Shown: in pieces, positions 1 through 8,912 of the stretch
How positions within the stretch are numbered: the first letter of the stretch is position 1
How the letters are laid out: every line of letters starts with the position of its first letter
Origin: CAZSRX01 sp964609675 [NCBI: uncultured Bacteroidota bacterium]
GTDB lineage: Bacteria > CLD3 > SB21
Assembly (NCBI GenBank): GCA_964609675.1
Contig: CAZSRX010000005.1
Span: forward strand, 46,542-110,541
Direction: 5' to 3'
DNA: 64,000 nucleotides
The notes under the pieces: generated by a model
Told to the model about the DNA's origin: nothing
The model's input: only the letters and a program-made list of their open reading frames with translations
Databases searched by the model: none
Translations under genes and position numbers: made by a program

Positions 1-1256
1 TGCTGGTCAAACGCATATTTATCCCGCGCCTCGAGAATCATCACACCGAAACAATGGCCCTGATCGGCGATGGGTACGCCCGCCACGGTATCGAGATAGC
101 CGCTTCGGCTGATTTCCGTTTCGCCGACTTCGGGATGATAATTCCGGGTGTCCGATATCCATACGGGTTTCTGCGTTTGCCACACCTGTTTCTCGATGCG
201 GCCTTCGAGATCGCTGACCGAACCGGGTTCAAAAGGAAAATCGCCTTCGCGGTCTTGCAGTACCAACGTGCGGTTCCTATACAGCCACAATCCGTAACGG
301 TCATAACCCATGACGGATTGGATAACGGGTTTAAGCTGCGAATAAATCTCATCGAGCCCCCGGCCGCTGCTGACGATGTTTCCGTATTCTTTCAGCGCGT
401 TGGAAATGCGCAGCAGGCGGTTCTTAACAAACACGGCGTCGATCGTATGGATAGAATGCCGGATTAATCCGACATACTTGTGCATCAGTTGAATGTCCGC
501 ATCGCTGAACGCGCCCATTTCGAGATGGTCCGCGCCGATAATGCCCAGCAGCACGCCCCGACGGAGCAGCGGCACCAGCAGTACCGATTTTACCGGTTCC
601 GCCTGCGAATAATACGGAAGGACTTCTTTCGGGTCCGCAAGATTAATATAAAGCGGCTCGCGGTGCTCAATGACGCGCTGAAAAAACCGCATCGTCTCTC
701 CGCCGGTATCCAGCCGCACCAGATCGCGCTCGGGCAAAATAAAATGGACGCTCTGACTGCGGAAACTCTGCAACACCAGTTCGTTCTCGCCGGGATTGTA
801 TAGGTAGAAAAACGCCGAATAAGCGTTCAGGGTCTGATGAATCAGCTCAATGATGGAATCGGCGGTGCGGTTGAATATCACCGAGGCCTGTGTATCATCC
901 ACCAAACGTCTGTCTTCGCGGACGGTATGCGGCGCCGGCCGACTGCCGGATGTATCCGTATCGTCAACCGCCTGATCCGTTTGCTCCGGGGAGGAGACCT
1001 TTTGAACGGTAAAACGGCCCTTCGCAGAAGACGTATTTTTTTTTCGGAACCACACAGCAAGCGTATCGGGTTGATCCGCGTAACGCGCAATTACATAGAC
1101 TGTAATTAATGCGAGGATAAGAACAGATATAAATACGGGGAAATACGGATACACCGCCGCCAGTACAACGGCGATAAAAGCCGTCAGCAAAATCAGAAGA
1201 AGGGACCACGACCGTGTTAACGGGCCTGTACGGGTTTTTGTGCGTAAGTTTTGCAT
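1..1256 (-). CDS. membrane-anchored tandem GAF-domain protein, cut by the left window edge
   Basis: An open frame of 418 codons runs from an ATG at 1256 to the left edge without a stop, so the C-terminal part lies outside the window. Residues about 13-55 are two hydrophobic segments (LLLILLTAFIAVVLAAVYPY and a second one ending in VYVIARY). A Ser/Pro/Asp-rich linker follows. A first GAF-like domain covers about 120-265 (AYSAFFYLYNPGENELVLQS, SVLLVPLLRRGVLLGIIGAD), and a second runs from about 280 to the edge (MGYDRYGLWLYR, YLDTVAGVPIADQGHCFGVM). GAF domains usually bind small ligands ahead of a kinase, cyclase or phosphatase output. The output domain is not visible, so the function is open. 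The gene diverges from the sorting-domain gene at 1451. Confidence 0.8.
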   Translation of the reverse strand, partial: MQNLRTKTRTGPLTRSWSLLLILLTAFIAVVLAAVYPYFPVFISVLILALITVYVIARYADQPDTLAVWFRKKNTSSAKGRFTVQKVSSPEQTDQAVDDTDTSGSRPAPHTVREDRRLVDDTQASVIFNRTADSIIELIHQTLNAYSAFFYLYNPGENELVLQSFRSQSVHFILPERDLVRLDTGGETMRFFQRVIEHREPLYINLADPKEVLPYYSQAEPVKSVLLVPLLRRGVLLGIIGADHLEMGAFSDADIQLMHKYVGLIRHSIHTIDAVFVKNRLLRISNALKEYGNIVSSGRGLDEIYSQLKPVIQSVMGYDRYGLWLYRNRTLVLQDREGDFPFEPGSVSDLEGRIEKQVWQTQKPVWISDTRNYHPEVGETEISRSGYLDTVAGVPIADQGHCFGVMILEARDKYAFDQ

Positions 1257-1392
1257 ATCAAGCGGAACCGTCCGATGTTTAAAATTTTGTGAAATTATAT
1301 ATATATGAATACAAAATCAAGTCAGCTGAGTGATTTGTATTAAAAAAGATAATCACGGACGGCTTCTTATGTACAATAGAACAGTTAATTTT

Positions 1393-1421
1393 TTGACAAA
1401 ATCATAACTTTTGCGTATTAT
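1393..1421 (+). promoter_or_regulatory. sigma70-type promoter of the sorting-domain protein gene
   Basis: TTGACA at 1393-1398 and TATTAT at 1416-1421 are separated by 17 bases. This places a start of transcription near 1428, about 22 bases before the ATG at 1451. Confidence 0.7.
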
Positions 1422-1450
1422 CAGTCTAAAATCTTAATTAAGGAAGGATA

Positions 1451-2860
1451 ATGAAAACAGTCACAGTTTTACATTTGATTTTATTAGCGCTCTGTCCGGC
1501 ATTTCTAACGGCAGCGCCGCATCTTTTATTAAATGATCCGCCAGTCCTGTATACCGTAGAAATCAATCCCCAGTCGGTGCCGGCTGACAGCCAGACGCCG
1601 TTTACCATTACCGTAACCGCAGACGATCCTCAGGGTATTTCCGATATTTTCAGGATTTCGGTTAATCTCGGCGCTATCGGTGGAGCGACGGATACCGCTC
1701 TGAACGATAATGGCTCAGGCGTTTATACTCTGGAGAATATTCTCGTGCCTGCGTCCATTACTCCCGGAATCAAATATTTATACGTCCAGGCCCTGGATTA
1801 CGGCGGGTTGACCGATACCGCCAGTGTTTCGCTCACGGTGACGGCGCCAGCGGTTGCTCCGGTTATTCACTGGATTTCCGTTATGCCGGATGCCGTCATA
1901 GAACAACGTCCGGTTTCGTTCACCGTAAAAGCCCGCGTTAGCGACGATAACGGGCAATCCGACATCAGCGCGGTAACCGTGGATCTCACCGATGCGGGGC
2001 TGTCCATAGAGACGCTTCTGGACAATGGCACCTACGGCGATTCGCTCCCGGGAGACAGCATATATTCCCGCCTTTTTGATAACACGTTTGCGATACCCGG
2101 TATGTTTACTTTCACCGTAACAGCCACAGATCTGGAAAACCAGCAAGACAGCGGCGATGTTTTTTTCCGGGTCTGGCCGAATTACGAACCCCTCATACAC
2201 TATGCTTCGTTTAATCCCCCTTCCGTACCCGCGGATGGTATGACACCATTTATACTTACCGCCAGAGTCGTCGATGACAATGGCCAAAGCGACATCGCCT
2301 CTGTCACCGCCAACCTGAGTTCGATTGGGGGAAGCAGTATGGCAAACCTTCACGACGACGGTACCGACGGCGACACCATCGCTTTGGACGGCGTGTATAC
2401 GCTCGCCGGACAAACCGTTGCGCCGGGCAGCGAACCCCCTTCCGCCGAAATCTATATCACCGCCACGGATCTCGGCGGCCTGCAGCATGCCAATTATATC
2501 GCCACATTATATATAACCGATCCCAATCCGGTAGATGACGGCACGAGAGCGCCAAAACATTTTACCCTGCATCAAAATTATCCTAATCCCTTCAACCCAT
2601 CCACGCAAATAAGCTGGGAACTCCCGCAACGCGCGATGACAACGCTCAGTATCTATAATATCCTCGGCCAGAAAATCCGAACGCTGACCAGCGGCGTTTT
2701 TTCAGCCGGCCGCCATACGCTCCTCTGGGACGGCAAAGACCAGAACGGTACAGCCGTAAGCGCCGGCGTTTACATGTACCGTCTTGAGGCCGTACCACTC
2801 AATAAAACCAGCCAGCACGCCGTCTTTGTAGCCAACCGAAAAATGATACTGATCAAATAA
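1451..2860 (+). CDS. secreted Ig-like repeat protein with type IX C-terminal sorting domain
   Basis: This is a 469-residue exported protein. The first 21 residues form a signal peptide (LHLILLALCPAFLTA). Three related units of about 100-110 residues follow. Each begins with a motif like INPQSVPADSQTPFTITV and carries LxDNGxxGDxxxxDxxYx, which resembles choice-of-anchor X / Ig-like domains. The last ~85 residues are a FlgD-like sorting domain: HQNYPNPFNPSTQISWELP, YNILGQKIRTL, AGVYMYRLEA and the basic end RKMILIK. In FCB bacteria this domain directs proteins through the type IX secretion system to the surface or medium. The start has a good ribosome site (AAGGAAGGA). The binding target of the repeats cannot be told. 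Confidence 0.85.
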   Translation: MKTVTVLHLILLALCPAFLTAAPHLLLNDPPVLYTVEINPQSVPADSQTPFTITVTADDPQGISDIFRISVNLGAIGGATDTALNDNGSGVYTLENILVPASITPGIKYLYVQALDYGGLTDTASVSLTVTAPAVAPVIHWISVMPDAVIEQRPVSFTVKARVSDDNGQSDISAVTVDLTDAGLSIETLLDNGTYGDSLPGDSIYSRLFDNTFAIPGMFTFTVTATDLENQQDSGDVFFRVWPNYEPLIHYASFNPPSVPADGMTPFILTARVVDDNGQSDIASVTANLSSIGGSSMANLHDDGTDGDTIALDGVYTLAGQTVAPGSEPPSAEIYITATDLGGLQHANYIATLYITDPNPVDDGTRAPKHFTLHQNYPNPFNPSTQISWELPQRAMTTLSIYNILGQKIRTLTSGVFSAGRHTLLWDGKDQNGTAVSAGVYMYRLEAVPLNKTSQHAVFVANRKMILIK

Positions 2861-2877
2861 TACAGTATACAACCCTT

Positions 2878-2911
2878 GCCCCGGACAACGTTTCAGCCGG
2901 GGCTTTTTTTT
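2878..2911 (+). terminator. rho-independent terminator
   Basis: A GCCCCGG / CCGGGGC stem (2878-2884 and 2897-2903) with a 12-base loop is followed by eight T. It lies 18 bases after the stop of the sorting-domain protein gene. Confidence 0.9.
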
Positions 2912-2944
2912 AACGCTAATTATTTATTCTTCTTTTTTTTTCAT

Positions 2945-2974
2945 TTGCTATGAACAAATTTTTTAACGTATATT
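2945..2974 (+). promoter_or_regulatory. possible promoter of the LPP20-like lipoprotein gene
   Basis: TTGCTA and TATATT are separated by 18 bases in an AT-rich stretch, about 36 bases before the ATG at 3010. The -35 box is only a fair match. Confidence 0.45.
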
Positions 2975-3009
2975 GATGATGTCTTCTTGGATCCTATCAG
3001 GAGGTTATC

Positions 3010-3849
3010 ATGAAAAGATACGGCGTGCTATTCGGTTTTATATTTTTAACAGCCTGCACCTCAGCGGTTACTGAAAAAACAACCGATGACAATACAGGTA
3101 TGGGTCGAAAAAATATCAGCGCCCTCAACGCACAGATTGGCGAACTGGATCGTAAGCTGGCAGTTCTTGAAACCGGGGAACCGGATACCCTGGCGTTCTA
3201 TTTAACTTTGCAGGACTCGCTTTATATATCCGAAACCCTGCAGCAAGCCGGCGTCTCCAGAATTAATCGCATACTGGACGAATGGCTGGCCGGCAAAAAT
3301 GATGATGCAATCAATAAGGAATTATCCAATAAGGAATCATCCGATAAACCGGCCTGGGTGCGATGGACGGATCAGGTTGCTTATGCCGACGGTCGATTTT
3401 ATTTTGTCGGCATTGCCGACGGCACGCTGGAGATGATCGCTTCCGAACGATCTGCGGCAAACGCCCGCGTCCAAATCTGCCGCTATCTGGCCGAGGAATT
3501 GAGCCCTCGTTTCGCGGATCTTGATAAGGGATTATACCTCACGGTACAATCCTTCCGGAATTCCATGACCCTTACCGGAACTTCGGTGCAGGAACGGTTT
3601 ATGGACCCTCATCAATCCAAACTGAAATATTATACCCTGATGACTCTCGATGCCGGACAAATCCGGGCTAACGTATTAAATAATCTCCTTCCGGCTATCG
3701 CGGAATTAACCGGCCGGTCCGCGCAACCATTGGCATTGCGGATACTGAAAGCCGACCCTGAATATGTAAAAAACGCCCTGCGGATAAAATTTTTGGAAGA
3801 AAAAATACGTCTTCTGGAAAAAATTAAATCCGTACAAACAAATCGGTAA
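3010..3849 (+). CDS. outer-membrane-type lipoprotein, LPP20-like
   Basis: This 279-residue protein has a lipoprotein signal, MKRYGVLFGFIFLTAC, with lipobox LTAC and the lipidated Cys at residue 16. A charged, partly helical N-terminal half follows. A middle segment (WVRWTDQ, FYFVGIADGTLEMIASERSA) resembles LPP20-family lipoproteins, where a G-x-G/A stretch is followed by Ala- and Arg-rich helices. The C-terminus is a charged helix (FLEEKIRLLEKIKSV). An AGGAGG ribosome site lies 5 bases ahead of the ATG. It sits between a terminator and the propeller kinase, 87 bases before that gene, so co-expression is possible. The family assignment is by motif impression only. Confidence 0.6.
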   Translation: MKRYGVLFGFIFLTACTSAVTEKTTDDNTGMGRKNISALNAQIGELDRKLAVLETGEPDTLAFYLTLQDSLYISETLQQAGVSRINRILDEWLAGKNDDAINKELSNKESSDKPAWVRWTDQVAYADGRFYFVGIADGTLEMIASERSAANARVQICRYLAEELSPRFADLDKGLYLTVQSFRNSMTLTGTSVQERFMDPHQSKLKYYTLMTLDAGQIRANVLNNLLPAIAELTGRSAQPLALRILKADPEYVKNALRIKFLEEKIRLLEKIKSVQTNR

Positions 3850-3936
3850 CCGTCATAAAAAACCTTTGTTTTGTTGACGCACCAAAAATAATAATATGGC
3901 ACGAACCATCCACAGCCGTTTTTTCGGAGTATAGAT

Positions 3937-6900
3937 ATGATTATTTTACGACGCGCTATAAATAGGTCAAATAGCAATGATTTTTTTTCGGGGGGTTGGC
4001 GGGCGTTTCACCGCTTCCTGTGTTTGACTGCGCTGACGGCCTGCCTGTGCGGAAACACGGCTTTTGCCCAACAGGATCATATTGTTTTTGAGAAACTTTC
4101 GCTTGAGCACGGACTTTCCCAGACCACTGTCAGCGCGATTATTCAGGACCGTGACGGTTTTATGTGGTTCGGTTCGAGAAACGGACTGAACCAGTATGAC
4201 GGTTACCAGTTCAAAGTTTTTAAAAATATCGCCTTCGATTCCTCCTCGCTTTCAGATAACTGGATTATGTCGCTATGTATCGATCGTAACGGTCATCTTT
4301 GGATCGGTACGCTGAACCGCGGCCTGAACCGGTATGATCCTTTAAGCGGAGTATTTCATCATTACGACACCAAGGGCATGCCGTCCCTGACGCTTCCCAA
4401 TAACCGGGTTCAAGCCCTCACGGTGGATTTGAAAGGGCATGTGTGGATTGGCACCGTCAAAGGTCTCAGCCGGTACGACGGCAATACCTTTTATCATTAT
4501 TTCAACGATCCCGGGGACGGTTCATCGATATCAGACAATTACATCACCTCGCTGGCCGTGGATCCGAACGGTATACTCTGGATCGGCACCCGCCGCGGAC
4601 TGAACCGATACGATGGTACCGTGTTTACGCACATCCGGCATGACCCGGCCAATCCGGCCAGTCTTTCGGAGGATATCATCACGGCGCTTACCGTAGATTC
4701 CTCGGGTTTTGTATGGGCCGGTACGGAATCCGGAGGCCTCAACCGACTTTCCATTAATGACCGCTCCTATGCGGTTAAGCGTTACGTTAAAAGCGCAAGT
4801 AATTCTCAGTGGCTCAGTCATAACGAAATACTCGCACTGTACACCGACCGCACGGGCTGCGTTTGGGTGGGAACGCGTAAAGGGCTGAACCAGTACTGCC
4901 GGATTACAGACTCCTTCACAAAATATTTGAATAATAAAGACGACGCCGGCAGTATCAGCAATGACGAAATCCGTTCGATTTACCAGGACCGTTCCGGTAT
5001 TTTATGGATCGGCACCTACGGCGGCGGCGGCATCAATAAGCTGGACCTGAAAAAACCTAAATTCGTACACTATCATTTTTCACCCAAAATAACCGGTAGT
5101 CTCAGCGACGACGTCGTGCGTACCTTTTTCAAGGATCGGTCCGGCCGCTTGTGGATCGGCACGCATGCCGGCCTGAACCGCTATGACGCTCAGACCCATT
5201 CATTTATATCCTATCAACAGAATCCCCTCGATCCCTTTTCGATCAGCAATAATGAAATCCGCGCTATCATCGATGATCGGGACGGCAATCTGTGGATTGG
5301 TACCGAGGGCGGGCTGAATCGGATGAGCATCGATGCGGACGGCCGTCTGCGCTTTACGGCTTTTCGGGCAAATCCTGAGGATCCCAACAGCTTGAGCGAT
5401 AACAAGGTGTTCACTATTTATCAGGACAAGGACGATTACCTCTGGCTCGGCACCAATGGAGGAGGCTTGAACCGCTTTGACAAAGAAACCCGTACATTCC
5501 GGCGGTTTCTGCACGATCCGCTTAACCCGCACAGTATCAGCAGCGACTATATCTCGGTGGTATACGGCACACGGGAAGGCGTGATCTGGATCGGCACGTT
5601 CGGCGGCGGCCTGAATAAAATGGTCCGCAACGAAAAAGGCCGCGAGACATTCGTGGTTTATCAGAACGATCCGCGAAACACCAAAACTATCAGCAGCGAC
5701 GTCATTTATTCCATCCTCGAAGACAAACAAGGCACGCTGTGGATCGGCACGAATACCGGCCTGAACCGTTTTAATAAATCGGACGAAACCTTTGAGAATA
5801 TATCCGAAAAGGACGGATTGCCGGACAGTTATATTTATGGTATCCTTGAAGACGACCACGGATATCTCTGGCTCAGTTCCGTGGGCGGCCTGACCAAATA
5901 TGACCCGGTCACGAAAAAGGTCCGTAATTATGACATCCGCGACCGCCTGCAAAGCAATGAATTCAAATACGGTTCCTATTACAAAGCCCGGGATGGGGAA
6001 ATGTTTTTCGGCGGCGTCAACGGATTTAACAGTTTTTATCCCGATCGCGTACAGGATAATCCCTATCAACCCCCGGTGGTGCTGACGGCATTCCAGCGGA
6101 CGAACGGCGCCGGACTTCACCTCGAAGATCAGATCATGCTGCGAAACCAGCGCATTCAAATTAATTACGGCGAAAATTTCCTGTTTGAATTTTCAGCGCT
6201 CGATTATTCCTGTCCGTCTAAAAATCTCTATGCCTACCGGCTGCGGGGTTATGATCGGGACTGGATACAGGCCGGCCACCGGCGAACGGCTAATTACACG
6301 AATCTCGACGGCGGCACGTACCTTTTTGAAGTGCGCGGTTCTAACGCTGACGGCGTATGGAGCGATCAAACCGCTTCGGTGGAGGTATACATCCGGCCGC
6401 CGTTCTGGCAGACGTGGCCCTTTCGCATCCTGGTCCTTGCCGGCCTGATCCTGACGGCGCTGGCGGTCTATGAATGGCGCGTCCGCTCCATTCGGCGCCG
6501 AAACGAAGAACTGGAGCGTAAAGTCGGAGAACGAACCAAAGCCCTCCGCGACACCCAGTACCAGCTGATCCAGTCCGAGAAAATTTCTGCGGTGGGTCGC
6601 ATGGTCGCCGGCATTACCCATGAAATCAACAATCCTCTCGCGTTCGTGATCGGCAATCTTTCCATGTTTGAGGAATACGTGGAGCGCCTCCGAACCATCA
6701 TCCGCGCGTTCGAAAAAATCATCAGTGAACGGATCGCCGATTCGGATTCCCTGATCCGGCAAATCCGGGACACGCACGATTACGAGGATCTGATCACCGA
6801 CGCCCAGGCCAGCATCAAATCCTGCGGCAACGGCGCCGAGCGCATCAAAAAGATCATCATGAACCTGCGCACGTTCTCAATGCTCAACGAACGCGATCTG

Positions 6901-7380
6901 ATGCTCTCCAATATCAACACGGAACTGCATAACGCGGTCCTCCAGATGAAGGAGAAAGCCGGCGACCGTGTACGCCTCATCGAACAGTACGGCGATCTGC
7001 CGATGATCGATTGCTTCCCGGGCCTGCTGAATCTGGTATTCGTCAACATTATCACCAATGCTATCGAGGCGATTCCGCAATACGGCGATGTGTTTATTCA
7101 TACCGACGTCCATCCTGACCTGTACATACAGATCCGCATCCGTGATACCGGCGTGGGCATAACGCCCGACCGTATCGGAAAAATCTTCGACCCGTTTTTC
7201 ACCACCAAAGAAATCGGGCAAGGCACGGGGCTCGGTCTCTCAATCAGTTACGGCATCATTAAAACCCATAAAGGCGACATCCGCGTATGGAGCGAACCGG
7301 GTAAAGGTACGGAATTCACCATACTGCTTCCGCTGACCACTCTGCGGGACGATGAAACATCCCAACCGGAAAACAACTAA
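3937..7380 (+). CDS. two-component propeller sensor histidine kinase
   Basis: This 1147-residue membrane kinase has an N-terminal export signal (to about residue 45, ending TAFAQQ). About 14 Reg_prop blades follow (LWIGTxxGLNRYD, roughly 50-710), enough for two seven-bladed propellers. A Y_Y_Y domain covers about 755-820 (LYAYRLRGYDRDW). One membrane span (829-846) leads to a coiled coil and a HisKA domain with H895 in GITHEINNPL. The HATPase domain has an N box (NIITNAIEA), D1070-T-G and GTGLGL at 1096-1101. This is the architecture of Bacteroides hybrid polysaccharide sensors, but there is no receiver or AraC output, so phosphate must go to a separate regulator. A TPR gene follows 35 bases later. 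Confidence 0.9.
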   Translation: MIILRRAINRSNSNDFFSGGWRAFHRFLCLTALTACLCGNTAFAQQDHIVFEKLSLEHGLSQTTVSAIIQDRDGFMWFGSRNGLNQYDGYQFKVFKNIAFDSSSLSDNWIMSLCIDRNGHLWIGTLNRGLNRYDPLSGVFHHYDTKGMPSLTLPNNRVQALTVDLKGHVWIGTVKGLSRYDGNTFYHYFNDPGDGSSISDNYITSLAVDPNGILWIGTRRGLNRYDGTVFTHIRHDPANPASLSEDIITALTVDSSGFVWAGTESGGLNRLSINDRSYAVKRYVKSASNSQWLSHNEILALYTDRTGCVWVGTRKGLNQYCRITDSFTKYLNNKDDAGSISNDEIRSIYQDRSGILWIGTYGGGGINKLDLKKPKFVHYHFSPKITGSLSDDVVRTFFKDRSGRLWIGTHAGLNRYDAQTHSFISYQQNPLDPFSISNNEIRAIIDDRDGNLWIGTEGGLNRMSIDADGRLRFTAFRANPEDPNSLSDNKVFTIYQDKDDYLWLGTNGGGLNRFDKETRTFRRFLHDPLNPHSISSDYISVVYGTREGVIWIGTFGGGLNKMVRNEKGRETFVVYQNDPRNTKTISSDVIYSILEDKQGTLWIGTNTGLNRFNKSDETFENISEKDGLPDSYIYGILEDDHGYLWLSSVGGLTKYDPVTKKVRNYDIRDRLQSNEFKYGSYYKARDGEMFFGGVNGFNSFYPDRVQDNPYQPPVVLTAFQRTNGAGLHLEDQIMLRNQRIQINYGENFLFEFSALDYSCPSKNLYAYRLRGYDRDWIQAGHRRTANYTNLDGGTYLFEVRGSNADGVWSDQTASVEVYIRPPFWQTWPFRILVLAGLILTALAVYEWRVRSIRRRNEELERKVGERTKALRDTQYQLIQSEKISAVGRMVAGITHEINNPLAFVIGNLSMFEEYVERLRTIIRAFEKIISERIADSDSLIRQIRDTHDYEDLITDAQASIKSCGNGAERIKKIIMNLRTFSMLNERDLMLSNINTELHNAVLQMKEKAGDRVRLIEQYGDLPMIDCFPGLLNLVFVNIITNAIEAIPQYGDVFIHTDVHPDLYIQIRIRDTGVGITPDRIGKIFDPFFTTKEIGQGTGLGLSISYGIIKTHKGDIRVWSEPGKGTEFTILLPLTTLRDDETSQPENN

Positions 7381-7415
7381 ACCATTTACGGGTTACTGAC
7401 AGGCAGCAATTAGCG

Positions 7416-8285
7416 ATGCAAAAAGTTTGGACGCATCTTTTTCATCTCGGCCTGATGGCCGGTTTCGCATCGGGCGCGTTTGCAGAAACTATTGTGGGAA
7501 ATCCCGACGGCGAATCGTTCAGGACGTTGCTGTTCCGCTCCGGATACCATAATGACCAGACTCAAAATTTGCAAGATCACTCCGAGTACGAACTTGGCTT
7601 AGCCGCCTACTATCATAAAGAATACGCGACCGCCATCATCCATTTCCAGAACGCCCTGGATACCAATCCTTTTCACGCCGATGCCTGCTATTATATGGCT
7701 CAGTGTTATCTGGCGCTTAATGACCTGAACCATGCCATTGCTGCGTTCTACCGCGCTGTAGCCATCGACCCGAAGCATACCGAGTCGTATTTCTATCTCG
7801 GAAACGCCTGTTATCTCGCCGGGGATTACAGTCAGGCCCTGCAAAATTACCGGCAGGTAGAAGCACAGAATCCGGGGCACGCCGACCTGTACAACAATAT
7901 CGGCCTGTCCTATATGAACCTGGGTGATTATGCGCAGGCAGAATTGTATATGAAAAAAGCGCTGATTAATAATCCGGATAATTACAACGCCCATACCAGT
8001 CTTGCAATCTTATTCCTGAACCGAAAGGATTATAGCGCCTCCGAATACTATATCCGCCGGACCATTGAAATCGAACCCAACAATCCGACCGGCTATTATA
8101 ACATGGCGTGCCTGTTCTCCGTTCAGAACCGCACGGACGAAGCGCTGGGTTGGCTGGAACAGGCGCTCGCTAAAGGTTATAAAGATTGGGAACACATCAG
8201 CAAGGATAAGGATCTCGACAATATCCGGGATACGCAACGATTTATGAACCTGCGCCTGCAATACGATTCCAATGCCGGTTATTAA
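7416..8285 (+). CDS. exported TPR-repeat protein
   Basis: This 289-residue protein begins with a signal peptide (MQKVWTHLFHLGLMAGFASGAFA). About six tetratricopeptide repeats run from residue 60 to 265, each with the spacing A-x-x-x-Y-x-x-A-x-x-x-x-x-x-A-x-x-x-x-P (for example YHKEYATAIIHFQNALDTNP). The end, GYKDWEHISKDKDLDNIRDT, is the usual C-terminal cap of a TPR array. The protein should be periplasmic and act as a protein-binding scaffold. It begins 35 bases after the propeller kinase, so the two are probably one transcript and it may help that sensor. No partner or enzymatic domain is visible. Confidence 0.8.
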   Translation: MQKVWTHLFHLGLMAGFASGAFAETIVGNPDGESFRTLLFRSGYHNDQTQNLQDHSEYELGLAAYYHKEYATAIIHFQNALDTNPFHADACYYMAQCYLALNDLNHAIAAFYRAVAIDPKHTESYFYLGNACYLAGDYSQALQNYRQVEAQNPGHADLYNNIGLSYMNLGDYAQAELYMKKALINNPDNYNAHTSLAILFLNRKDYSASEYYIRRTIEIEPNNPTGYYNMACLFSVQNRTDEALGWLEQALAKGYKDWEHISKDKDLDNIRDTQRFMNLRLQYDSNAGY

Positions 8286-8386
8286 GCCGGCAAGTCCCTA
8301 TAAAAACTACGATACCCTCCATTCCTTGACTCTTTATCCCAAAAATACAGAGTCCGGATATATACTACGATAAAAACTAAGGATCT

Positions 8387-8602
8387 TTAAACTTCGCCCT
8401 TTTCAATAACCCCAAACCATCCAGGTAAATTAGTAGACAACTCCATTTCATTACCATAAAATTGGCGTGTATTGAAATCTGTTTTTTTATGGATTACTAT
8501 TTTTACTTTTAAACCAAAGATTGAAAGCTTGACCTTTACAGGATTGTTAAGGTTCAAATGGTCAGGAATTTGAACACGGCCGTAAACAACAGGTAAGAGA
8601 AA
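8387..8602 (-). pseudogene. small minus-strand open frame, possible gene remnant
   Basis: Reading the minus strand from just after two consecutive stops gives 71 codons without an ATG before residue 52 (…GRVQIPDHLNLNNPVKVKLS…, …TNLPGWFGVIEKGEV, stop at 8387-8389). The composition is ordinary for a folded protein: alternating hydrophobic and charged residues and no runs. The frame lacks a good start and a ribosome site, so it may be the 3' remnant of a gene or a chance frame. I do not recognise a family. The AT-rich base use differs from the flanking genes. Confidence 0.3.
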
Positions 8603-8624
8603 TCATTACACACAACAAACTATC

Positions 8625-8661
8625 CAAATCCTCTCAAAACAAGGCGTTTTAAGAGGATTTG
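8625..8661. repeat. 16-base inverted repeat (hairpin)
   Basis: CAAATCCTCTCAAAAC and GTTTTAAGAGGATTTG pair over 15 of 16 positions around a 5-base loop AAGGC. There is no T tract on either side, so it is not a standard terminator. It lies 22 bases from the open end of the minus-strand frame at 8387-8602. Confidence 0.7.
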
Positions 8662-8828
8662 AATAAAACAACTTCACCAATATCCTCACCTGATTTCCGA
8701 CACGCCGGAACCCGAACTGAATATAGCCTATCATTGTCGGACTTTTTGTAATATGAAATTTATTATTTATGTTTCATAATACTAATATCCAGACACTAAT
8801 CTAAAAAAATTGCCCGTTCAAATATCGG

Positions 8829-8857
8829 TTGGCAAATCATTTTAAAACTGCTATACT
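8829..8857 (+). promoter_or_regulatory. promoter of ada
   Basis: TTGGCA at 8829-8834 and TATACT at 8852-8857 have a 17-base spacer. The leader to the ATG at 8913 would be about 50 bases. No exact Ada box (AAAGCGCA) is visible. Confidence 0.55.
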
Positions 8858-8912
8858 TAAAAAAGAAAAACTATAACTATTCCGCATTTTTCGGTTACAA
8901 GCTTACAGAATT

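Larger units (their letters stand above)
8286..8828. other. AT-rich gap with one small orphan frame and a hairpin
   Basis: More than 500 bases lie between the TPR gene and ada with no recognisable gene. The stretch is clearly richer in A and T than its neighbours. It holds a short repeated word (ATAAAAACTA near 8300 and again near 8370), a minus-strand open frame at 8387-8602 and a long inverted repeat at 8625-8661, both listed separately. The remainder (8662-8828) shows only scattered stops in all frames. Confidence 0.5.

Noticed and set aside
54-1109. three plus-strand open frames near the left edge
   Set aside because: The minus strand is continuously open over the same bases and encodes two GAF domains, so the plus-strand frames are reverse artefacts.
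4100-6000. regular repeats that might be read as a DNA tandem array or CRISPR
   Set aside because: They are coding Reg_prop blades, diverged in DNA sequence, with no constant repeat and spacer pattern. No CRISPR array was seen anywhere in the window.
5200-6159. 319-codon minus-strand open frame
   Set aside because: It is antisense to the regular Reg_prop repeats of the propeller kinase.
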